From NCBI GenBank assembly GCA_944474755.1, contig OX104111.1, positions 96,638,805-96,702,804 on the forward strand: a stretch of DNA of 64,000 bases, given 5' to 3'. This document shows positions 57,201 through 64,000 of this stretch, in pieces; the first letter of the stretch is position 1, and each line of letters opens with the position of its first letter. Position numbers and translations under genes: made by a program. The notes beneath the pieces are model-generated. The model was not told where the DNA came from, made no database searches, and saw only the letters and a program-made list of their open reading frames with translations. Source of the DNA: Limnoperna fortunei (Eukaryota; Mollusca; Bivalvia; Mytilida; Modiolidae).

Positions 57201-59996
57201 GTTTTCGAAAAAAGAAGGCTACATTTTCTGACCTAGCCAACATTGCACACTTTAATTTTCCTGTGGCAGTCATAAGATTACAGTCGAGCACACCTTGCTT
57301 GCAACCTTAGTGTTGTCAGGCACGTGATCAATAGTAGATGACTATAACTACCTTAACCACCCGGTTCAATCGGATTGTTAACATTTTCCTTTCTTCGTAT
57401 GGCCAAATATTATGTGAAAGTTAAGCCATAGGGGTTACAACTGTTCATCAATACATTTTCGTCTGTCATGTCAACTATTTACCTAAGTCACGTGCCAAGT
57501 ACCGTGCAATTGCACCAGACTGTGGAATCTGTTTATCTCCTACCGTTAACACAGGAACTTGGCCTAATGGTGTGTCTAGAACAAAACAAGATATAAACAT
57601 CAGTATACTTTTTACAGATTAAAAAATACTTAAACACTTACTAATGAACTATAATATGTCGGAATACTTTAATTGATAAGTACAACATATAATGGTAAAA
57701 ACGAATTAATGTGGTAAACAGAAGATTGATTATAGCAGCTATACCATTTTATTTGTTTAATACATAGGATAATGACACTGGGCAATGTGACCGCCGCTAC
57801 AATTATATCTTTATTTCTGATAAACCTTTGTTGGTACAATGGTATACAGGCATAAATACATAACAACAAAAATTAACAACTATGTACTCTATTTACAACA
57901 AATAGCAAAGGGACGTAGCCGCGAAAACATACATTTTTGTTTATTTCCCTAACGAATGAACACAATTTTCGTAGTTTAGACTTTTTGTTGTAGTCATAAT
58001 TTCTTTAAATTTTATAACATTAAAATTTTTAAGATATTTTTTGTCAATGCACAACATTCTTTTTTCAGAGAAAAATGTACATTTTAACATATAATGGAAT
58101 TCGTCTCCAAGATCATTTGAATTACAAAGGTTGCATGTTCTAGCCTCTCGCTGAATATTATTCCACCGTGCAGATTCGATCGGCAATATGTGGTTTAAAG
58201 TTCTAACTTTGCAAAAAGTAAATAAATTTCTGTCATCTAATATGTCAAAATAACGCTCAAAACATGCGGATTCTTTAAATAATCGATAATTTAGAGTTTT
58301 AGGATTATTTTTAGTACTTGCAAAAACCAGATTTGTTTAAACTGATCTTGGAGACAGTTTTTTACTACTAGCTTAAGCCATGTAATATTTAAAAAAGACT
58401 GGTCTCTAAAAAAAATGACATGCCACATTCAGCTAGAGTTGGAAAATGTTGTTAGGTTAATTATCGAATTTCACGACCAAATCCAGCAATGTCTATGTTT
58501 TATTCTTATTTTCGTGTTGTACAAAGATTAAGTCTTTTTCTTCTCTGGTATGCCGAGATCGGGTTGTCTATATGGCAATTTAAAGTTTGCCTTATTAAAA
58601 AAAAGTGCCACACAAGGAATGCACATATATATTTCACTGCGTTCATCAATGTATTTGACGTTTTCAACTAAAAAGGAAATATTACTTAATAACCTGTTGA
58701 TCTTTTTGTTACTGTGTATGTATTTACTTATTTAAGTACAGTTATACACGACGTAATATTTATAAGTTGTGCTACTTGATGGGTACACATATATCTCAAC
58801 ACTATTGTGGTTTTTATCTCACCTGAGCCAAATGCTCATGTAAGATCAAACTTGGTCCGTTGTCTGTCGTAATTGTCGTCGATCTTTTAATTAACTTTGT
58901 GGGTGAAAGGGAAATTGATCAAATGTCATGTCAAAATTTAAACATCTTGATTTCAGGAACTATTTGGGTAATTTTGTGCATTTCATTTGTTTTATTTAAT
59001 AGCTGTTCACTTAGAGGAAATAGCAGAAAGTAAAATATATGTACTAAGATTGATTATAGAACAAAAAAAATATTCTGACACTCTTAAATTGCACAAAGAC
59101 TAAATTGTTGGCAATAGATCATCTTTGAGTTGATAAATCATTCCCGGGATGTAGTTTTGGTTAAGCATCATCACGTTTTTTGAACGAGCTCTATGTACCT
59201 GTGTGATTCAGGTAAGCCGTGTGACTCGTGTGCCTGTTGTTAAAATGTGTAGCCAGGTATATGTATATGAACAAAAAAGTAAGTTTTGTGCAATAAACAG
59301 TTGAACGGCAAAATAAATCTGATTGGTTAATGTTATTCAGCGGGCTGAAACTCTGTGCCTTAGAGTGGGCTGAAACAATTCAGCCCGTAGGGTATTGTGT
59401 TCTATGTATAACTATAGAATGACATAATATTTATTATTCCACGTATACAAGTCATAATTTAAAATCCATCCAACCTTTGTGTTGAAATAAAGGTGGAGTA
59501 TTTGTAAACCTTTGATACCCATTTCTGGACGTCACACGCAATTATTAGATGCATGACGTCTTCATATTTTTATGCAGCTCATTGGTTAGTGAGAAAAGTA
59601 CATTCTTCCGCGCAATAAATTACAATACAGCACTAACTAAGTATTACGCAATGCAGTGTGACGTAGTATACCTCAGAAAAGTCATAGGAAATAACTGATA
59701 AATGGAAAAAGGGTTAAAGTGACACAATTTGGCGACAGATGTAAACAGTGTTATAAAGACACATTTTGTCGATACAGTATACATGTAGTTTAAGCAGTTA
59801 TGTGTTTATAAACGGACATAAATATAGCTTACATAAAGTCGAACTTCGAATTAATGTACTTACTTGGTTTCCGCGCGGGCCATTCGTCTCGCTCAAATCG
59901 GTCGTCTTCAAATTCTTTACCCGCTACTGATAGTAAAAGACGAGACAACTCCGCTCGTCCCATAAGATTGAAATAACTTATTTTATACGAGGCCAT
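51114..59996 (-). CDS. GST-B: sigma-class glutathione S-transferase, complete (5 coding exons)
   Basis: Cytosolic sigma-class GST of 204 residues, the usual length for the class. Coding exons on the minus strand: 59996-59864 (start), 57575-57483, 56125-56010, 51809-51705, 51281-51114 (stop TAA). Lengths 133, 93, 116, 105 and 168 bp join in frame with GT/AG borders throughout. N-terminal thioredoxin fold: MASYKISYFNLMGRAELSRL with catalytic Tyr8, Trp39 (WPARKP), Gln50-Val51-Pro52 and Gln63-Ser64 of the glutathione site. Helical domain: LYGKNNLEHTMCDVV, NGGEWLVG, VSVADLGFFDLL, ending EKRPVTDM. Introns are long (up to 4.2 kb) and hold LINE4, LINE5 and palindromic mini-elements. Likely roles are conjugation of xenobiotics and lipid peroxides or prostaglandin isomerisation; which of these cannot be told from sequence. 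Confidence 0.95.
51343..51470. repeat. ~75-bp direct duplication in GST-B intron 4
   Basis: 'catgcaaataatcatttcac' then 'agtctcaattccattaactg' at 51343 recurs at 51417 with few changes. It is a local tandem duplication. Confidence 0.8.
51705..51809 (-). CDS. GST-B exon 4
   Basis: 105 bp. The acceptor is ttaattacag and the donor gtacgt. It reads PEIEKNLMENVYPKFLKFLE and NGGEWLVGDK. Confidence 0.95.
52020..52172. repeat. two hairpins; the second is a decayed copy of the CATCCTCCC palindrome family
   Basis: The first hairpin pairs 'ctaattaaaattagatcatt cacttg' (52025-52052) with 'caagtgaaagatttaatttt aattag' (52077-52104). Then 52107-52172 reads ccaagagttttgggtccaag..ttcg / cgaacgtggacttggaactc..ttggaggatg. 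This aligns with the arms of the palindromes at 54942 and 56541 (gcgaacgcggactcagaacc, cttgggaggatg), diverged by roughly a fifth of positions. Confidence 0.65.
52358..53487 (+). pseudogene. LINE4 reverse transcriptase, frameshifted
   Basis: 52358-52639 reads LLCKEQAGFRTGYSTVDHIF and CAFIDYKKAFDSVNRVLLWQ. After a short deletion, 52605-53165 reads NIGVRQGENLSPLLFSIFLN, LLLYADDTVIFAESAAELQ (catalytic YADD), WNLKVNATKTNVVIFSK and FGIVFSRKGTFHVNKA. 52939-53487 then has ILLYGAEVLGYENNNIVETL and CIVYGELGRVPMSVNIKARM. Two frame breaks make it non-functional. Confidence 0.9.
53505..54017 (+). pseudogene. LINE4 ORF2 C-terminus
   Basis: A 170-codon frame with KCLNYRMFKAEFGFENYL, SHRLPIECGRFY and CYLCNREELGDEFHYIFNC, the Cys/His knuckle shared with 8013-8609 and 57941-58186. 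It is separated from the upstream frame by a stop at 53486. Confidence 0.87.
54934..54941. other. target-site duplication, left (TCAAAATA)
   Basis: Exact 8-bp repeat of 55018-55025, flanking the palindrome 54942-55017. Confidence 0.75.
54942..55017. mobile_element. 76-bp near-perfect palindromic mini-element
   Basis: Arms CATCCTCCCAAGTCAGGGGT then TCTGAGTCCGC, centre tccatgga, mirrored with about two mismatches (gcgaaagcgg, ccttgac). Flanked by the 8-bp direct repeat TCAAAATA. It is the same family as 56541-56637, but lacks that copy's longer centre. It lies in GST-B intron 3. Confidence 0.85.
55254..55556. mobile_element. ~300-bp MITE-like element of 'tatcgagataacgat' repeats
   Basis: The ends TTTTTTAATTCGAGAT (55254) and ATCTCGAATTAAAAAA (55556) are exact inverted repeats. 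The interior is made of degenerate 'cgatctcgataaaacnatat' repeats. The element is AT-rich, with no coding capacity. Confidence 0.7.
56010..56125 (-). CDS. GST-B exon 3
   Basis: 116 bp. It reads LYGKNNLEHTMCDVVLECIN, DVIAETVKLFFEQDETKK. Donor gtaagc; the acceptor tatag is preceded by an AT-rich tract. Confidence 0.95.
56532..56540. other. target-site duplication, left (TATGTTCAG)
   Basis: Exact 9-bp repeat of 56638-56646, flanking the palindrome 56541-56637. Confidence 0.88.
56541..56637. mobile_element. 97-bp perfect palindromic mini-element with 9-bp target duplication
   Basis: CATCCTCCCAAGTCAGGGGT, TCTGAGTCCGCGTT, GCTCCATCATCA then TCG at the centre, mirrored almost without mismatch to GGGAGGATG at 56637. 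Immediately outside, TATGTTCAG is repeated on both sides. The arms equal those of 54942-55017 with a 21-bp longer centre. It has no coding capacity, so mobilisation must be in trans. Confidence 0.88.
57060..57250 (-). mobile_element. LINE linker fragment (LINE1-like)
   Basis: Shares with 23690-23900 the ordered phrases 'cgggt..cggata', 'ctctcgtt..gg', 'ttggagagtg', 'tttcgaaaaa.ag.aggct'. This is probably a remnant of the ORF1-ORF2 junction of a related LINE. No adjacent coding remnant was recognised. Confidence 0.5.
57300..57378 (-). mobile_element. SINE head remnant
   Basis: On the minus strand it reads 'accgggtggttaaggtagtt' and 'ctactattgatcacgtgcct', matching the tRNA-derived head of the SINE at 27625 ('gagtggttaaggtagctcgt', 'ctattaatcacgtggt'). 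The body is missing. Confidence 0.55.
57483..57575 (-). CDS. GST-B exon 2
   Basis: 93 bp. It reads TPLGQVPVLTVGDKQIPQSG, AIARYLARDLG; contains the Q-V-P and Q-S glutathione-binding motifs. Acceptor ttgttctag. Confidence 0.95.
57905..58445 (-). mobile_element. LINE5: fragment of LINE ORF2 C-terminus in GST-B intron 1
   Basis: The minus strand reads RDQSFLNITWLKLVVKNCLQ, then NPKTLNYRLFKESACFERYF, FCKVRTLNHILPIESARWNN and CNLCNSNDLGDEFHYMLKC. It is the knuckle region of a LINE related to LINE1/LINE4, truncated at both ends and frame-broken near 58330. Confidence 0.82.
58815..58985 (+). repeat. degenerate bivalve repeat 'ctcacctgagccaaatgctcatg'
   Basis: It starts TCTCACCTGAGCCAAATGCT and has the weak microsatellite 'ttgtctgtcgtaattgtcgtc' (58859-58880), then 'gggaaattgatc..atgtc' sequence. 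The opening is a common mollusc repeat start, recognised from memory. It is heavily decayed. Confidence 0.5.
59864..59996 (-). CDS. GST-B exon 1 (start codon)
   Basis: The ATG at 59996 is followed by ASYKISYFNLMGRAELSRLL and EFEDDRFERDEWPARKP; donor gtaagt. It is chosen as start because Tyr8 then falls at the canonical catalytic position and no in-frame upstream Met fits the family. Confidence 0.95.
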
Positions 59997-61678
59997 TATA
60001 AACGTTCTATTGCTGCAGTGAGTTGCGCTTCAATATAATGCAAATTTAACATATAAATGAACTTTGATACATGAACAAGAAATTCGTATATCTAGATGAA
60101 ACTTAGTTATCTTGTTGAACCTTAAAGCAATCAATATTTGTCTTTATGTAATCAAAAGTAAATAAATATCTGTACCATCAAGTGATCAATCTGCGTTTAT
60201 ATGTACTTAACTGAACACTTATATTTATAATAAATATGAACATTATTATTTTGTCTGAAATAACGTAATGGATGTTTGAGGGTTTTAAAAAAAACATAAT
60301 CGTAAAGATATTTACAATAACAATAAACAAATAATTATTAATGCTGCAGATCTGAATAAACACTAAGGAGTAACATGTCCTTGTGGTCTATTGATCATTT
60401 ACACATTTGAATTATCGTTAGTTAAGAACACAAACTGGCTTAAAACAGTCACACAACACATAACGTGGTTGGTATAATTTGAAATAATAACACTACACCT
60501 AACAATACAGAACCAACAGAAGTAAAGGATTAATAAAAGAAAACAGAGAAAAAACATTACTTCTAATAATGGGTCTATAATAAAGAAATACCTAGACTTC
60601 AACTTTGTACGATATCCATATCTAATTAAAGTTAGTAGTGGCTCAAAGAACAAAACATCCACAGTAAGACAAAAAGTCTGACAAAAATACCGACGAACGA
60701 ATCACCAGTGTACTAGAGAGTACTAAAATCCAGAAAAAGGTGATGTATTGTTGGCAAACGATTAATTATTACAAGAATGGCCCAACAACAGCAATATTAC
60801 GTATGGCTTGATGTTTGTTTATCAAGCGAGAAATAAAATCGACACGAGAGCCCATTAAATATGTATAGAATGGTTATTGAAATCAAGTACCATTTAAAAG
60901 ATTTGTCAATATTATCATACGTTAAGAGATATCAGGTATTTGGGACGACATCAATTTTGCTGTGGGAAACCATTGCTTTATCTGCCCTTGTCAGAGAACA
61001 ACAATCCTCTGTGAAGGATATCATGTAGGATGTGTATGCGCGGTAAATTTGTCAAGCTGCCATAAATATGTATTCCGTAAGATGGTTCTGCAAAAATATT
61101 ACTCCACAGAAATGGGAAAATGAAATCGTCCCGTTTTTCATATATATACATAGAGTTTAACCGGTCTTCGTTATCGATACAAAAACAAAGCATACTATGA
61201 TGTTGTGTTTGGAATCTCAAACTCGATGGGATAAATGGTTACTACACTATTAAACAAATTCTTCCTAAAAGACCTTTTAAATTATTCCATATTTGATTGA
61301 CGCCACATCTAGAACAGGTGTTGTCTTCATGTAGACCGTTCTTAAACAAACACTATTAGATGTTACATTTTGGAGAGAGGTTTTGCATTTTGGAGAGAGG
61401 TTTTGCAAAACACTTGGTTGATCCTGTAGATATGGACTGGTACCAAGTAAACATAGGGCTTTCCAATTCACTGATGTGTTGAAATGCCAAAGGACATAAA
61501 CACTGATTCGTGGTTGATAAGGCTATTCCGATTTGAGAGCGTAAAAATGTATAAAAGATGTACAGCTAACGGCGAGTCTTCGGAGCTAAGAGATGGCAGT
61601 AGCTTAATTTTTTGGTCCATATAACGGCTAAAGTATAGAATCTATCTGAATAAAAGTCAAATTATAAATAAATTTCTC
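59997..61678. other. intergenic between GST-B start and GST-C end
   Basis: This 1.8-kb stretch should hold the GST-B promoter (no clear TATA box seen) and the GST-C 3' end. A 20-bp tandem duplication 'cattttggagagaggttttg' occurs at 61366-61405. No gene recognised. Confidence 0.45.
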
Positions 61679-61684
61679 TTTATT
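61679..61684 (-). terminator. poly(A) signal of GST-C
   Basis: AATAAA on the minus strand (TTTATT on plus), 150 bases past the GST-C stop codon. Confidence 0.55.
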
Positions 61685-61833
61685 AATTAGAACTATAAAC
61701 AGGTTAAATACATATACCGGTATACTGAATCGTCATCAACACATATTATTAAATCATTTATCATCTAGGATAATAGCATACATTTACTTTAAAAAGTTCA
61801 ATTATTGAAATGAACATCCGTTTTTGGCTTGCT

Positions 61834-62001
61834 TCACATTTCCGTTTTTGGCCTGGTTTCTAACCAGTCGTGTATTGCTGGAATGGCCCTGATTTTGTCA
61901 ATGTGTGCTTTAAGTGTTGATGATGTTTTGAACATGTCGATTTTGGCCCTTCCCGACATGTGATCACTTAAATGTAAAACAGCAAGATCAGCGATAGTCA
62001 C
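61834..62001 (-). CDS. GST-C terminal exon
   Basis: 168 bp. The acceptor is atttaaag before GTGACTATCGCTGAT (VTIAD). Ends LETRPKTEM, TGA. The core-helix motif T-I-A-D is conserved. Confidence 0.94.
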   Translation of the reverse strand: MTIADLAVLHLSDHMSGRAKIDMFKTSSTLKAHIDKIRAIPAIHDWLETRPKTEM

Positions 62002-63500
62002 CTTTAAATACAAATGAGAATTATATTTAATTGCATGATTTACATACATTTTCAAGAATTTTGTGATTTTTAATAATTTTTACATTCGAACCCATTTCGA
62101 GCCTCTGCACCGGATTACATACACATTATTGTTTTTGATATTACCTTTGCCTGTGTTGAATAAAGAAAGTTACAAAGGTATTCTGCAATCATCTAAATCC
62201 GCACACGGCACAGTAGAATACCAATACAAAAGCGCTCGAAGCGTTTGATTCGTTGGTCACTTTTTGGTTTTCAAGCGAAAATAGTCAATTGTAAATTTAT
62301 TGGTGAACGGTCGCCGACTGAATATCACAAATAAGTTTATACAGTCAGCGCATTTATGCTGCTTTACAAGGACGAGAATATGTGGGAGTCCAGTAGTACA
62401 AGTCATACTATTAATTAATTCTTCCATAGTAGAAATAGTTACTATTTACTTAAAGAAAAATCAATCACAAGGGAAAATGAAATAAGAAATTACAGTCTGT
62501 TGTTACACAGATTGGGTGAGAACTCAGCTTTAGATATACATGTATTGAACTATGAAATTGGGGGCAAGCTTATTAGTTTATACCGAATCTACAATTGAAA
62601 AGATTATTAACTTTACTATATAGGAATTATTAAAAAAGAAACTTCAAAGATTTTAAGGACAAAAGATAAAGAATACTAACCGTATCACCAACTAAGTTTT
62701 CTCCGCCATTTTTTATTAACATCTTTTCAATAAACGTCACGAATCTAGGAAGAATTACTTCTTCAAAGTTCTTTCTTACTTCTTCCTGTAAAAATTATTA
62801 ACTTTTCAAACAGTTTTAAATATATAAATCTCAGTTGTTGTTCTCTCTGTGAAAAAGATTGGAGAAGTAAAATTTTGCCATTTTATTTCAAACCTATTTA
62901 CACAAAAGTTAAAATGCACATACATGTAGTAAAAAGCCTTTATTCTGACATTTTATATCTCAACTAATTGCACTTGTCAGCAACAAGAAATGTCCAAGCC
63001 TATATATTTGATAAAATGTGTATTTGAAACCTTTTCTTGTAGCCAATACCAGATGTCTTTACACAATGACACAAACTGTCTCAATGATCTGACAAATGTT
63101 TGTTTGTTAAATGGTGTTTAACGCCAACTTCAGCAATTATTCAGATATATCGTGGCGTCCAGTTTTTATTGGGCGAGAAAGCCGTAGTACCCGGGGAAAC
63201 CCCGAACTTCGGTAGGAAACCTGGCAATCCAAGTGATCAATAATAGACGAGCTACCTTAATCACTCGGACACCGACTGACTTTTGAGACAACGAGAAAAC
63301 TGGAGATTGTTATACGATACACAATTAAATCACGTCAAAACAAAAAATCTTAACATTAATACCATGTAAGTCTGGCACTGATACCTTTTTAGTTTCGTCC
63401 TTCTCTGTAGACAATTTCCGCGATTCTGCCCTGAGATCATTAATTGTTTCTAATATTACGTCACACTTAGTGTTCTCCAAATTATTCTTTCCATAGAATC
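61834..63500 (-). CDS. GST-C: sigma-class glutathione S-transferase, last three exons (partial)
   Basis: Sigma-class GST on the minus strand, cut by the right edge of the window. Exons 63500-63385, 62785-62681 and 62001-61834 (stop TGA 61836-61834) have lengths 116, 105 and 168 bp, identical to GST-B exons 3-5, with the same phases. They encode FYGKNNLENTKCDVI, LETINDLRAESRKL; EEVRKNFEEVILPRF, NGGENLVGDT; and VTIADLAVLHLSDHMSGRAK ending DWLETRPKTEM. The two exons with the catalytic Tyr and glutathione motifs must lie beyond 64000. It lies head-to-tail with GST-B, 1.8 kb upstream of the GST-B start. A SINE sits in the intron at 63097-63285. Confidence 0.93.
62681..62785 (-). CDS. GST-C penultimate exon
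   Basis: 105 bp. The acceptor is aatttttacag and the donor gttagt. Contains NGGENLVGDT. Confidence 0.94.
63097..63285 (-). mobile_element. tRNA-derived SINE, near full length, in GST-C intron
   Basis: Reading on the minus strand: 'gagtgattaaggtagctcgt' (A-box region decayed), 'gttcggggtttccccgggta', 'gcccaataaaaactggacgc', 'ttggcgttaaacaccattta' and a caaaca tail. Same family as 27625-27830, and inserted in the transcribed strand of GST-C. Confidence 0.8.
63385..63500 (-). CDS. GST-C exon (helical domain start)
   Basis: 116 bp. The acceptor is attttgttag and the donor gtatca (GT present, less typical). Reads FYGKNNLENTKCDVILETIN, then DLRAESRKLSTEKDETKK. Confidence 0.94.
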
Positions 63501-64000
63501 CTAACAAAATATTATTATGTACAAGTTTAATCTCGAAGTTATAGTAAATCAAAAATAAATCATTCTAATGATTTAAGTTATTATCGCGCATTTTAAGTGC
63601 ATTATTTCTTTAACTAAAAAAAGATTATCACAAAAAGACGCATTTTAAAGTTTACGCTTTTAATAGTTTGGAACAGATTGTAAAATTTAAAATAGTGCTA
63701 TACTCCAATATATCTGTATATGCGAACGTCGGTTAGATCAGTCATAGAGCTAAATAAATAATCAGTAAAAAGAAACATCAAACGGATCAAGGGAGGCTGT
63801 AGGCAGACATTTGTAAGAGTGTATCGGGGAAAACTGTAACAATCCGCAGCCAAAGGTATTTGGTCAATCAAACAACCAAATACTACTATATTTCAATTGA
63901 AGAACACAAGAAATCTCCATATTAATACATAGAATCTATACTTTAATAATTTTGAGACATTAGAATAAGCGTTTTCCAACACAAATCAAGTTGCACAAAG
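63501..64000 (-). other. GST-C intron, nothing recognised
   Basis: It is AT-rich; the upstream GST-C exon (T-P-x-G-Q block) was looked for on the minus strand and not found before the window edge. Confidence 0.5.

Noticed and set aside
60399..60662. 87-codon hydrophobic minus-strand frame that could be read as a membrane protein
   Set aside because: Hydrophobicity is expected from T-rich strands of AT-rich DNA; no start context or similarity.

Overview
The window looks like nuclear DNA of a bivalve mollusc, most likely a mytilid-type mussel. It is AT-rich and its genes are split by introns with GT/AG borders. The identifiable host genes are sigma-class glutathione S-transferases (GSTs), which are multi-copy in bivalves. 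The repeats are of bivalve type: a tRNA-derived SINE whose 3' part is seen repeatedly, 'pearl'-like elements with CCGT microsatellites and ~180-bp core repeats, and several non-LTR retrotransposons. The species assignment is inference; no similarity search was run.

Host genes. Three sigma-class GST genes are present. GST-A (+, 2387-4482) has its last four coding exons; its first exon is not seen. GST-B (-, 59996 down to 51114) is complete: five coding exons and 204 codons, with catalytic Tyr8. GST-C (-, 63500 down to 61834) has its last three exons and runs off the right edge. Exon lengths 116, 105 and 168 bp and the intron phases are conserved among the copies (the last exon of GST-A is 174 bp), so they are paralogues. 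Nothing else can be supported as an intact host gene.

Left part (1-11.4 kb): a 165-bp tandem array, two pearl-like elements, GST-A, an inverted-repeat complex around 5.4-6.4 kb, a LINE 3' fragment, and a MULE DNA transposon (9109-11151) with perfect 9-bp target duplications, long inverted repeats and a broken transposase.

Middle (11.4-25 kb): a stratified nest. LINE1 (-) is split in its endonuclease domain by LINE2 (+, 13187-22020), whose insertion is marked by the target duplication CATAT. LINE2 in turn is split in ORF1 by a 4,060-bp element (13348-17407) with ~66-bp terminal inverted repeats and no recognisable transposase. A 1.2-kb solo-LTR-like block also interrupts LINE1.

26.9-51 kb: small inverted-repeat elements, a SINE, LINE3 (+), and a recent head-to-tail duplication of ~7.0 kb (32635-39664 and 39665-46613, near identical). 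After it come two diverged ~600-bp units carrying tRNA-like sequence, a palindromic element with a 9-bp target duplication, and a Harbinger-like MITE with a TAA duplication.

51-64 kb: GST-B and GST-C. The GST-B introns are loaded with LINE4, LINE5 and three copies of one family of short near-perfect palindromes. Two of these copies are flanked by 8- and 9-bp direct repeats, which makes them mobile. This family, together with the similar but unrelated palindrome at 47571-47698, is the best candidate here for something undescribed.
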